The notes below the pieces were generated by a model that worked only from the letters and a program-made list of their open reading frames with translations, was not told the origin of the DNA and did no database searches. This document shows, piece by piece, positions 17,763 to 25,880 of a stretch of 64,000 bases of DNA; position 1 is the first letter of the stretch; every line of letters begins with the position of its first letter. The translations under genes and the position numbers were made by a program. Source of the DNA: Cohaesibacter sp. (GTDB taxonomy: Bacteria > Pseudomonadota > Alphaproteobacteria > Rhizobiales > Cohaesibacteraceae); the NCBI GenBank assembly GCA_025210795.1, contig JAOAQZ010000031.1, positions 1 to 64,000 on the forward strand, given 5' to 3'.

Positions 17763-18572
17763 ATGGCATCCCTCCCTCTCATCTCAGCTTCCAGCATCTC
17801 AGTTAAATCCGATACCAAGACATTACTCGATAATGTCAGCCTATCTGTTGGAACGGGAGAGATTGTCACTATCATCGGCCCCAATGGCGGAGGCAAAACG
17901 ACTCTGATCAAATCTCTTTTGGGATTAAACAAAATAAGCAGCGGCAGCATCACACGCCATTCATCGCTCAAAGTTGGCTATGTTCCGCAAAAGCTGGCAA
18001 TTGACCGCACCTTGCCGCTCACCGTCAAACGCCTGATGACGCTGACAGAGCGAAACAATATAGCTGACATCAAGGCCGCGATGGAAGAAACCGGCGTGGC
18101 CCATAAGTTCCATGACAGCATTCATACCCTGTCGGGCGGGGAAATGCAGCGGGTACTGCTGGCGCGGGCCCTCGTGCGACGCCCCAATCTTCTGGTGCTG
18201 GACGAACCGGTTCAGGGGGTTGATTATGTGGGCGAGCTATCCCTTTACCGGCTGATTGAAGAGATCAGAGACCGCCATCAATGCGGTATTTTGCTCGTCT
18301 CGCACGATCTGCATATGGTGATGCGCGCATCCAACCATGTCATTTGCCTCAACACCCATATTTGCTGCGCAGGCAAACCAGCCTATGTAGAACAATCGCA
18401 GGATTATCAGCAATTGTTTGGCCAAAAAAGCATGCAAACGATGGCTCCCTATCCTCATCACCACAATCACAGCCATGCCCCACAAGACAATGACATTCTT
18501 GAGGAGTCTTGCTCCTGTGGTCACGCACATGAGGAAAGCGGCGAAACCAGTCATAAAGGAGAGCTGTCATGA
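17763..18572 (+). CDS. znuC: Zinc ABC transporter ATP-binding protein ZnuC
   Basis: ZnuC energises high-affinity zinc uptake. The 269-residue product has Walker A GPNGGGKTT at 39-47. The ABC signature LSGGEMQR follows near 120, and Walker B NLLVLDEPVQGVD near 142 has the ZnuC/MntB-type Q after the switch. VSHDLHMVMR is typical of ZnuC. The C-terminal 45 residues are rich in His, Asp, Glu and Cys (PHHHNHSHAP, SCSCGHAHEE), a plausible zinc-binding tail. It is preceded by a Zur box and overlaps znuB by 4 nt. The periplasmic component znuA is not in this window. Confidence 0.93.
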   Translation: MASLPLISASSISVKSDTKTLLDNVSLSVGTGEIVTIIGPNGGGKTTLIKSLLGLNKISSGSITRHSSLKVGYVPQKLAIDRTLPLTVKRLMTLTERNNIADIKAAMEETGVAHKFHDSIHTLSGGEMQRVLLARALVRRPNLLVLDEPVQGVDYVGELSLYRLIEEIRDRHQCGILLVSHDLHMVMRASNHVICLNTHICCAGKPAYVEQSQDYQQLFGQKSMQTMAPYPHHHNHSHAPQDNDILEESCSCGHAHEESGETSHKGELS

Positions 18573-19390
18573 ACGCTCTTTTGGATGATTTCTTCATGCG
18601 TGCCCTTATCGGAGGCCTTGGCATTGCTTTGATTGCAGGGCCTTCGGGCTGTTTCATCGTCTGGCGGCGCATGGCCTATTTTGGCGAGACCATGGCCCAT
18701 GCCGCACTTTTGGGCATTGCTTTGAGCCTACTTATGGAGATCGTTCCGGTCTGGGGTGTCTTTTTCGTCTCTATCTTGCTTGCACTGCTGCTTTACTGGC
18801 TGGAAAAGCTCGACAGATTATCAAGCGACACTCTGTTGGGCATTCTCTCCCATGCCTCCCTGTCCCTTGGTCTCATCACCCTTGGTTTCATGACATGGCT
18901 GCGGATTGATATTATGAGCCTGTTATTTGGCGATATCCTTACCATCACCCGTCAGGATCTGGCCATCATCTGGGGTGGTGGAGCCCTTGTTCTCGCTATT
19001 TTGTTGCTTCATTGGCACAGCCTTCTTGCCAGCACTATCAGCCTTGATATTGCAAGTGCCGAAGGCATTCCCGTCACGCGGGCAAATCTTGTTTTTGTAT
19101 TGCTGATCGCGCTTGTCATTGCAGTTGCTATGAAACTAATCGGGGTATTGTTGATCACATCCCTCTTAATCATCCCTGCGGCAACTGCCCGGCAATTCTC
19201 ACTAAGCCCAGAAAGCATGGCCATCATCGCCGCGCTGATTGCCTCTCTTGCAGTCTATCTGGGGCTTCAAGCCTCTCTTGAATGGGATAGTCAGCCCGGC
19301 CCCTCTATCGTACTGGCAGCCTTTGGCCTCTTTTTGCTTTCACTTCTACTTGGGCCTCTCTGCCTCAAATGGCTAAAAAGACAGCAATAA
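18569..19390 (+). CDS. znuB: Zinc ABC transporter permease ZnuB
   Basis: ZnuB is the ABC-3 family membrane channel of the zinc importer. The 273-residue protein has about eight hydrophobic helices. The family motif GPSGCFIVWRRMAYFGETMA occurs near residues 25-44, and VGIALS-like glycine-rich segments and LLITSLLIIPAATARQ follow later. ATG 18569 overlaps the znuC stop, so the two are translationally coupled. It is convergent with the EamA exporter; only 21 bp separate the two stops and no strong terminator is visible there. Confidence 0.93.
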   Translation: MNALLDDFFMRALIGGLGIALIAGPSGCFIVWRRMAYFGETMAHAALLGIALSLLMEIVPVWGVFFVSILLALLLYWLEKLDRLSSDTLLGILSHASLSLGLITLGFMTWLRIDIMSLLFGDILTITRQDLAIIWGGGALVLAILLLHWHSLLASTISLDIASAEGIPVTRANLVFVLLIALVIAVAMKLIGVLLITSLLIIPAATARQFSLSPESMAIIAALIASLAVYLGLQASLEWDSQPGPSIVLAAFGLFLLSLLLGPLCLKWLKRQQ

Positions 19391-19411
19391 CGCTGCGCAA
19401 TTTTGGGGCGT

Positions 19412-20299
19412 TCACGCCTTGGCTTTCTTGCTTTTTCCAATCAAATCCTTGGAGGCAAGCACCGCACCCGCAGTGATAAGCAGCGCAGCCCCGGCAATTG
19501 ACCAGCTAAAACTTGCAAACCCGGCAACCACCAGCACGGCGGTGGAAAGAAGAGGTGCGGCATAAGAGGCTGCTCCCAGCACCTGAATATCCCCGTGCTT
19601 AACACCATAATCCCACACGTAAAACGCAGCACCAACCGGCATCAAACCAAGGCCCAAAATAGCGGCCCATTCCCCCAGAGTAGCGGGCCAGACAGTCTCT
19701 TCAAACATTAAATGTGCTCCAGCACTCAGCAGGGCTGTGACAAGACAAAAGCCCACCACAATATCGGTGGGAACCGAGGCAAAACGGCGCGACAGGATAG
19801 AATATCCCGACCATGTAAAGGCACAAACAAGCGCCGCCAGATAACCCGGTGCATAGCGCATATCAATAGAAAAGCCTTGCCCTTTTGAGACAATCAACAT
19901 GGTCCCAAACAGGCCCGAAAGCGCCCCTGCCGCATGATACCAGCGCAAGCTCTCACCGGGTAAAAGAGCCGACAGAACCACAATCAATAACGGCCACAGA
20001 TAGGCAATCAGCCCGGCTTCTACAGGAGGGGCCAATCGCAAGGCTGTATAATAGAAAAAATGATAACCAAACAGTCCAACAATACCCAAAGCCCAGACGG
20101 GCCAAGGTTGCTTTAAGCTTTTAAGAGCATCAGGTCGAAAGAGCCAGCTAGAGGCCCCAAGCCCACCACCGATAAGAAATGTCATGGCTGTGAGCTGAAA
20201 GGGAGGCACAGTACCACTGGCAGCTGTAAACAAAGCCAGCAAAGCCCACATCAAAATGGCAATAAATCCAACCAATGTTGCAATCAAGCGCTTAGACAT
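19412..20299 (-). CDS. EamA (DMT) family transporter, YddG-like
   Basis: A 295-residue inner-membrane protein with ten predicted helices arranged as two EamA repeats (about 1-140 and 150-285). The features WALLALFTAASGTVPPFQL and GYHFFYYTALRLAPPVEAGL resemble aromatic amino-acid exporters of the YddG group. The Lys-rich tail (GKSKKAKA) is cytoplasmic. Its substrate cannot be told from sequence. It is monocistronic, convergent with znuB. Confidence 0.85.
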   Translation of the reverse strand: MSKRLIATLVGFIAILMWALLALFTAASGTVPPFQLTAMTFLIGGGLGASSWLFRPDALKSLKQPWPVWALGIVGLFGYHFFYYTALRLAPPVEAGLIAYLWPLLIVVLSALLPGESLRWYHAAGALSGLFGTMLIVSKGQGFSIDMRYAPGYLAALVCAFTWSGYSILSRRFASVPTDIVVGFCLVTALLSAGAHLMFEETVWPATLGEWAAILGLGLMPVGAAFYVWDYGVKHGDIQVLGAASYAAPLLSTAVLVVAGFASFSWSIAGAALLITAGAVLASKDLIGKSKKAKA

Positions 20300-20402
20300 A
20301 GATCGCTCCCCCTCTGCCGCCGCTCAACCGGCTCTGACACCCACTGTTGGGAGCAAAAGCCAAAGAACGGCCCATCCTATCGCTGATTTAAAAGCGGACA
20401 AC

Positions 20403-20431
20403 AAAAAAACCGCGCAGGATTTCCAGCGCGG
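20403..20431 (-). terminator. Terminator of the phbA-phbB unit
   Basis: On the minus strand the stem CCGCGC (20426-20431) / GCGCGG (20410-20415) ends in a T7 run (20403-20409 as A on the plus strand). It lies 37 bp downstream of the phbB stop. Confidence 0.85.
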
Positions 20432-20467
20432 CTTCTTATTAAAGGCTTTTTCCAAAAAGATTGAAAC

Positions 20468-21190
20468 TTAAGCCATATATTGCCCACCATTTACAGTCAT
20501 GGTTGCACCAGTAATAAAGGCGCCCTCTTCAGAGGCAAGGAAGGTGACCATTGCGGCAATTTCAGACGCTTTACCAAGACGCCCAACAGGAATACCGGCA
20601 ATGATGCTTTCCAGCACTTTTTCAGGCACGGCAGCCACCATGTCGGTGTCAATATAGCCAGGGCAGATGGTGTTAACAGTGATGCCCTTGCGAGCTGTTT
20701 CCTGAGCCAGCGCTTTGGAGAAGCCAGCTACACCGGCTTTGGCAGCAGAATAGTTGGTCTGACCCATCTGGCCTTTCTGGCCATTGATGGAAGAGATATT
20801 GATGATCCGGCCAAAACCGCGCTCGCGCATGCCGTCAATCAAAGGCTTGGTCATATAGAACATGGAATTGAGATCAACATTGATCACTTCTTCCCACTGC
20901 TCAACAGTCATCTTGTGCAACATACCATCGCGGGTGATGCCAGCATTATTGACGACAATTTCGACAGGGCCCAAATCAGCTTCAACCTTGGCAAGGCCTT
21001 CAGCACAAGCTGCAGCATCGCCAACATTCCATTTATAAACGGCAATGCCATGCTCATCAGAAAAAGCCTTGGCCTTTTCATCATTGCCCGCATAATTGGC
21101 AGCAACTGTGTAGCCAGCAGCTTTCAGTGCAATGGAAATTGCCTCACCGATACCGCGCGTACCACCCGTAACAACTGCAACTTTAGACAT
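20468..21190 (-). CDS. phbB: Acetoacetyl-CoA reductase (NADPH)
   Basis: PhbB reduces acetoacetyl-CoA to (R)-3-hydroxybutyryl-CoA, the monomer for polyhydroxybutyrate. The 240-residue short-chain dehydrogenase has the cofactor loop TGGTRGIGEAI (near 8-18), NNAG near 84, and the Ser-Tyr-Lys triad in NISSINGQKGQMGQTNYSAAK (Ser, Tyr and Lys near 138, 151 and 155). It ends VNGGQYMA, as in PhaB proteins. An excellent GGAGAGGG site precedes ATG 21190. It follows phbA after 160 bp that holds two stem-loops. Confidence 0.95.
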   Translation of the reverse strand: MSKVAVVTGGTRGIGEAISIALKAAGYTVAANYAGNDEKAKAFSDEHGIAVYKWNVGDAAACAEGLAKVEADLGPVEIVVNNAGITRDGMLHKMTVEQWEEVINVDLNSMFYMTKPLIDGMRERGFGRIINISSINGQKGQMGQTNYSAAKAGVAGFSKALAQETARKGITVNTICPGYIDTDMVAAVPEKVLESIIAGIPVGRLGKASEIAAMVTFLASEEGAFITGATMTVNGGQYMA

Positions 21191-21245
21191 GGAATCCCTC
21201 TCCTAAATTCTGATTAAGTTCGCACTCTTCCTCTTGATGCGAAGC

Positions 21246-21334
21246 CCGGGGCAAAGAATGGATGCTCCGCCCCGGTTTTGGTCCTTTCAAAAGGTTGGCC
21301 TGTCTCGCCCCGGCACATGCCAGGCAAGCCAACC
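21246..21334 (-). other. Two stem-loops between phbA and phbB
   Basis: Reading in the direction of transcription, GGTTGGC (21334-21328) pairs with 21299-21293, extended by an inner CCTG/CAGG pair. A second hairpin follows, with CCGGGGC (21275-21269) paired to 21252-21246. Neither has a proper T-run, so they may set mRNA stability or partial read-through and not full termination. Confidence 0.6.
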
Positions 21335-21350
21335 TCGCAAACATCTTGGC

Positions 21351-22523
21351 TTAACGCTCAACGGTCAGGGCAACGCCCATACCGCCACCGATGCAAAGGG
21401 TCGCAAGACCTTTCTTCGCATCGCGGCGCTTCATTTCATGCAGCAAGGTCACCAGAACACGGCAGCCAGAGGCACCGATTGGATGGCCAATGGCAATGGC
21501 ACCACCATTGACATTCACTTTATCCACATCCCAGCCCATATCCTTGTTCACAGCACATGCCTGTGCAGCAAAGGCCTCGTTGGCTTCAATCAGATCAAGA
21601 TCCGCTGCAGACCAACCTGCTTTCTCAAGCGCCTTTGTCGATGCCGGAATTGGGCCAGACCCCATAATCGCCGGATCAAGACCAACAGAGGCCCAGGATT
21701 TGATGGTTGCCAAAGGTGTAAGGCCGCGCTTTTGCGCTTCGTCTGCACTCATCAGCACAACCACAGCGGCGCCATCATTGATGCCAGAGGCATTACCGGC
21801 GGTAACCGAACCGTCTTTCTTAAATGCGGCGCGCAATTTCTGCATGCCTTCAACGGTTGCGCCATGACGGATATATTCATCATCTTCCACCACACGCTCT
21901 TTGCGGCGCTCAACCACAGTAACCGGCACGATTTCATCTTTGAATTTGCCAGCTTTCTGTGCTTCCTCGGCTTTGTTCTGGGAAGCAGCTGCAAAAGCAT
22001 CCTGCTCGTCACGAGCAATCTCCCACTGATCGGCAACATTCTCAGCAGTGATACCCATGTGATAATCATTAAAGGCACACCATAGACCATCCTTGATCAT
22101 GGTATCAGACATTTTCAAGTCGCCCATCTTGGTGCCAGAGCGCATTTCAGCGGCATGCATGGACAGGCTCATATTTTCCTGACCACCAGCAACCACAATC
22201 TTGGCATCGCCCATGGCAATCTGCTGCATGCCCAGAGCAACGGTGCGCAGACCCGAACCACAAACCTGATTGATCAGCCATGCAGGAGCTCGCTCGCCAA
22301 CACCGGCTTTCAACGCAGCCTGGCGGGCTGGATTCTGGCCCTGACCGGCTGTCAGAACCTGACCGAGAATAACCTCATCAACATCGGCGGCATCAACGCC
22401 AGCCTGAGCCAAAGCTCCTTTGATTGCCACAGCCCCCAGCTCGTGAGCGGGCATGTTGGCAAAAGATCCAAGAAAAGATCCTACTGGTGTACGCGCGGCT
22501 GCGACGATAACGATATCGTTCAT
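21351..22523 (-). CDS. phbA: Acetyl-CoA C-acetyltransferase (beta-ketothiolase)
   Basis: PhbA condenses two acetyl-CoA to acetoacetyl-CoA. The protein is 390 residues with the start at ATG 22523 (an ATG two codons earlier is possible and closer to the AAGGGA site). The nucleophile Cys is in NQVCGSGLR near residue 88. [14 protein letters not shown] holds the catalytic His near 347, and TLCIGGGMG the second Cys near 377. It is the first gene of the phbA-phbB unit and is divergent from phaR across 299 bp. Confidence 0.95.
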   Translation of the reverse strand: MNDIVIVAAARTPVGSFLGSFANMPAHELGAVAIKGALAQAGVDAADVDEVILGQVLTAGQGQNPARQAALKAGVGERAPAWLINQVCGSGLRTVALGMQQIAMGDAKIVVAGGQENMSLSMHAAEMRSGTKMGDLKMSDTMIKDGLWCAFNDYHMGITAENVADQWEIARDEQDAFAAASQNKAEEAQKAGKFKDEIVPVTVVERRKERVVEDDEYIRHGATVEGMQKLRAAFKKDGSVTAGNASGINDGAAVVVLMSADEAQKRGLTPLATIKSWASVGLDPAIMGSGPIPASTKALEKAGWSAADLDLIEANEAFAAQACAVNKDMGWDVDKVNVNGGAIAIGHPIGASGCRVLVTLLHEMKRRDAKKGLATLCIGGGMGVALTVER

Positions 22524-22822
22524 GATCATGTTCCCTTTTGTCTATCCAAGAATCGGCCCTGACTGAAAACAGCCCAAAGCCGTTGGCTGGAGACAGTACA
22601 GCTAGAAATTCGCCGCAATGCAACAGAGAAGTCAATGCGGCCATGGACCTAGTCTAAAAGGCCAATAGCCTCCCCTTTACGTAAATGAGTGATATTTTTA
22701 CTCAATTTCTGAAAATCAAGAGAAAATGTTGGCAATGCAGCATGAACAAACTAAGCTATAACAAAGCATTGTGCGACGGCGGTGCAATAGACGCATAAAA
22801 ATCCCGAGGGAAGGCCTGACAA

Positions 22823-23410
22823 ATGACAAAAAAAAACGAGCAGACTGTCATTAAAAAATATGCCAACAGGCGACTATATAACACAGGGACAAGCACATAC
22901 GTGACCCTTGAAGACCTGTCAGAGATGGTAAAGGCCGAGGACGACTTTGTAGTCTATGACGCCAAAAGCGGTGATGACATTACCCGCTCGGTGCTAACGC
23001 AAATCATCTTCGAGCATGAAAACAAGGGCCAAAATCTTCTGCCAATTGCCTTTTTGCGCCAACTCATCCGCTTTTATGGCGATTCCATGCAGACACTTGT
23101 CCCCAGCTATCTCGATTTCTCCATGCAGAATCTGGCCAAGGATCAGGACCAATTGCGCAAGCAGCTCTCCGATTCTTTTGGCAATTCGGCCTTTGAAGCC
23201 ATGGAAGAGCAGGTTCGGCGCAATTCCGAAATGTTCGAAAATGCCATGAATATGTTCATGCCATTTACCAAGGCAACCAATACAGACATGCCAGCAGAGA
23301 CAACCAAGCAAGACAGCAATCCGCAAAAGCAAAATGAGCTTGATGCTCTAAAGGAACAAGTTGCGGATATGCAAAAAATGATCTCCGCTCTTGCCGACAA
23401 GAAAGACTAG
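22823..23410 (+). CDS. phaR: Polyhydroxyalkanoate synthesis repressor PhaR
   Basis: PhaR represses phasin and carbon-storage genes and binds both DNA and PHB granules. The 195-residue product begins with the conserved DNA-binding block KKYANRRLYNTGTSTYVTLE (about 11-30). The PHB accumulation regulatory domain follows, containing FLRQLIRFYGDSMQTLVPSYL. The C-terminal third is charged and likely coiled-coil (about 155-190). The divergent phbA promoter region, with several TGC motifs near 22736-22790, is a reasonable target, but I could not define an operator. Confidence 0.93.
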   Translation: MTKKNEQTVIKKYANRRLYNTGTSTYVTLEDLSEMVKAEDDFVVYDAKSGDDITRSVLTQIIFEHENKGQNLLPIAFLRQLIRFYGDSMQTLVPSYLDFSMQNLAKDQDQLRKQLSDSFGNSAFEAMEEQVRRNSEMFENAMNMFMPFTKATNTDMPAETTKQDSNPQKQNELDALKEQVADMQKMISALADKKD

Positions 23411-23464
23411 GCAGCCTCTTTATGGAGAGTGCCAAATGACTTGAAAAGCTTCATGCCAAACGAC

Positions 23465-23490
23465 AAAAGCCCGCAATTTGCGGGCTTTTT
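23465..23490 (+). terminator. Rho-independent terminator of phaR
   Basis: The stem AAAAGCCCGC (23465-23474) / GCGGGCTTTT (23480-23489) with a 5-nt loop and T5 run is near-symmetrical, so it can also serve the convergent GGDEF-EAL gene. Confidence 0.92.
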
Positions 23491-23516
23491 GCTAAAATGA
23501 TACCGGCCGGATAAGG

Positions 23517-25232
23517 TCACGAGGCTTGAGCCGCTGAATCCGGTAACCTCCAAGGCCTTTCAAGGCTTGCCTTGCCAAAATGATAGCCTTGGAAATAATC
23601 AACCCCCATCTCACGCAAAAGCTCCGCGACCGCTTCGCTCTCAACCCACTCGGCGACAACTTCAAGGCCCAATTCTTTTGCAAGTGCAGCAAACATGCGC
23701 ACATAAGCATAGTTCTGGCTATTCGTATCAATATCCTGAACAAAAGAGCCATCAATCTTGACCAAATCCACCTGTAGGGCTTGCAGATTTCTAAAGGATG
23801 TATAGCCCGCACCAAAATCATCAATCGCCACCTTGCATGAAAGATCCTGAAGCTTCTTCACAAAATCAATAGCTTCCTGCATATGCCGAATAGCTGCGGT
23901 CTCTGTTATCTCTACAGTCAAACGCCGGGCAACATCAGGACAATGCCCAATACGCGCCTCAAGATAGGTACACCAATCTCGATTCATGCCCACATCAGGC
24001 GAGACATTGATCGACACTTTAGCCTCGGGATACGTGAAAAGCACATCAAGCGTCATTTCAAGAATACGGTGGTCCAGCATACCGGCAAGGCCAAGCTTTT
24101 CAGCAAATTCGACAAAAAGACCCGCAGGGATAGGCTCATCATCCGCATCATCAACCCGCAACAAACCTTCATAAAATGAAACATCACCGCTTTGTGCCTC
24201 TACAACAGGCTGAAAAGCCAGTTGGATACGCCGATCATTAAGAGCAGAAATCACATTATCCGCCATTTTGACGGTGCGTTCGCGCTCTTCTAATGCAAAG
24301 GGCACAGCGCTAAATGAACGGAAAGTTCCCCGATGATGGTGTTTGGCCCGATCAAGCGCATCAAGAGCACAAACCTGCGCGGTTCTCACATCTTTGGCAT
24401 TATCCCCCAGCGCAACGCCCCCCATAGTAAGGGTCACATGGACAGGACCTGCCTCAGTTGTGATGAGATCATCACGCAAGGCATCAAGAAAACGCTCGGC
24501 TGTTGCAGGCATTTCCTGCTCGGAACAATTGTTAATCAATAGGCCGAACTTGGTGCCGGAAATCCGACCCACCAAATCCCCATCACGCAAGCGGCGCGAG
24601 ATCCGGTAAGCCACTTCGCGAATAACCTCATCAGCAATATCAAAACCGTAGGCTTCATTGACAATGCGCAGATTATCAATATGAGCAATCAAAAAGCAGG
24701 CTTTATCCCGATTATTTTCAACCTTCTTGATAGTTTGGGCAAGCTGATCAAAAAAGACAGAGCGATTGTAAAGCCCGGTTAATTCATCGAACTGGGAGAG
24801 AAAAAGCAGGCGCTGCTGGCGTTGATGACGCTCATCCACCACGCGCAAAACCCCTTGCACAATAGCCGCCCTGCCATCTTCTCCAGCATACCAGCGACCA
24901 CTTTCCTCAACCCACAGACGGGCTTCATTATCAAGACCGTTAGGAGCAAGGCAATAAATACAATCAAAGGCAACACCAGAGCCATCATCGGTACGGCCAG
25001 AGCCAAAAATGGAACGATAACGAGCTGCAATGGTGTCAGGTGTGATCGAGGCTGTAAAATGCATACCCGTGCCAAAGGTCTCCAGCACATTTGTGCCAAG
25101 AACTTCAGATGCATTACTGCTCCAGCGCAACCGGTCACCACTGGCCGACCAGTCATAAACAACCTCGCCAAGCGAAGTTAAAATATCACGAGCCTTAGCA
25201 GCCAACTTGGGAGTTGCTCCAGCTTTATCCAA
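23517..25232 (-). CDS. PAS-GGDEF-EAL protein; degenerate GGDEF, likely c-di-GMP phosphodiesterase
   Basis: The 571-residue cytoplasmic protein has a PAS-like sensor (about 15-110), a GGDEF domain (about 145-305) and an EAL domain (about 330-565). The GGDEF active site reads SGTKF at 225-229, so cyclase activity is unlikely. The EAL domain has EGLLR at 355-359 (keeping E, L and R), SINVSP, EITETAA, IDDFGAGYTSFRNL, KIDGSF and EWVESEA, hence probably active c-di-GMP hydrolysis. The start is TTG 25232, placed 7 nt after AGAGGT. No signal peptide or membrane segment is seen. The family's usual GGDEF half may instead bind GTP as an allosteric input. Confidence 0.88.
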   Translation of the reverse strand: MDKAGATPKLAAKARDILTSLGEVVYDWSASGDRLRWSSNASEVLGTNVLETFGTGMHFTASITPDTIAARYRSIFGSGRTDDGSGVAFDCIYCLAPNGLDNEARLWVEESGRWYAGEDGRAAIVQGVLRVVDERHQRQQRLLFLSQFDELTGLYNRSVFFDQLAQTIKKVENNRDKACFLIAHIDNLRIVNEAYGFDIADEVIREVAYRISRRLRDGDLVGRISGTKFGLLINNCSEQEMPATAERFLDALRDDLITTEAGPVHVTLTMGGVALGDNAKDVRTAQVCALDALDRAKHHHRGTFRSFSAVPFALEERERTVKMADNVISALNDRRIQLAFQPVVEAQSGDVSFYEGLLRVDDADDEPIPAGLFVEFAEKLGLAGMLDHRILEMTLDVLFTYPEAKVSINVSPDVGMNRDWCTYLEARIGHCPDVARRLTVEITETAAIRHMQEAIDFVKKLQDLSCKVAIDDFGAGYTSFRNLQALQVDLVKIDGSFVQDIDTNSQNYAYVRMFAALAKELGLEVVAEWVESEAVAELLREMGVDYFQGYHFGKASLERPWRLPDSAAQAS

Positions 25233-25492
25233 AACCGTTACCTCTTACCATTCTTTCCGGCTTTATATCGTCTCGCCAGAATTGGCCCACCATAGTCGAG
25301 CATAGAAGGCACAAGGTTAAAATTTCATCAAAGACAGACAAACCGCTTTAACCATTATGCCCAAAGGCTCGCGCTCTGCCTCAGGTCTTAACAATCTCCT
25401 AACAAACTGGCCTCGATCTTGCTGCCCTAACCCGTAAAGACAGAAAAAACATCAAGTCTGTCTCATAATGAAACAGGGTTTAGGCGCGTATC
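25233..25492. other. Upstream region of the GGDEF-EAL gene
   Basis: This 260-bp AT-richer stretch has no convincing gene. It must hold the GGDEF-EAL promoter. An inverted pair AGACAG (25438-25443) / CTGTCT (25458-25463) is visible; its role is unknown. Confidence 0.4.
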
Positions 25493-25880
25493 ATGTCTAG
25501 GATTTCGAGTGCAAAAGTAATCCAGATTCCTCATCTAACGAGAGACCCCTCCCGTCAGCAGGAACTTGCGACAACGCAATCTGGCAATGAAGACCGTGCG
25601 CGAAATCCTCATCAGCACGCCCACGATGTGCGGGCCGATCACCTCTCCCGCCCATGGTCGGGAGATTGCTGTCATTATCAGGCCCAGATCATTGGGGCAG
25701 AACTTGCAGCCGCCCATGGCCGCCGCCGCGCCAAGACAAGCCCGCGCGATGCCGCCCGCGCCTATGGGCAGACCCGCCGCCGCCCGCTTCAGGTCAAAGA
25801 GCGCCCGCGCCTGCGCACAATCATGTAAGATGAGAAAAGAGCGCAAAGAGCGCAACAAACAAATCACCTGTTGCGGATAG
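25493..25880. other. GC-rich block with overlapping open frames on both strands
   Basis: Between the GGDEF-EAL gene and ggt lies a block whose core (25621-25800) is about 68% G+C by hand count, clearly above its neighbours. Open frames of roughly 100 codons or more run through it in two plus-strand frames (25493-25828 and 25566-25880) and one minus-strand frame (25535-25975). The minus frame shows the most codon-like pattern, with G-rich first and G/C-rich third positions, encodes ACLGAAAAMGGCKFCPNDLG, and follows ggt in the same direction, but would need a TTG start or a long overlap with ggt. I do not recognise any product. It could be a real small gene, a decayed gene or a structured RNA. 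Confidence 0.4.

Noticed and set aside
22530..22822. Defined PhaR operator between phbA and phaR
   Set aside because: Several TGC-containing motifs are present, but no arrangement stands out from background.
25493..25880. RNase P RNA, tmRNA or SRP RNA gene in the GC-rich block
   Set aside because: None of the strongly conserved signatures (for example GAGGAAAGTCCGGGC of RNase P, GGTTTCGAC of tmRNA, GGAAGGAAGCA of SRP RNA) could be found on either strand.
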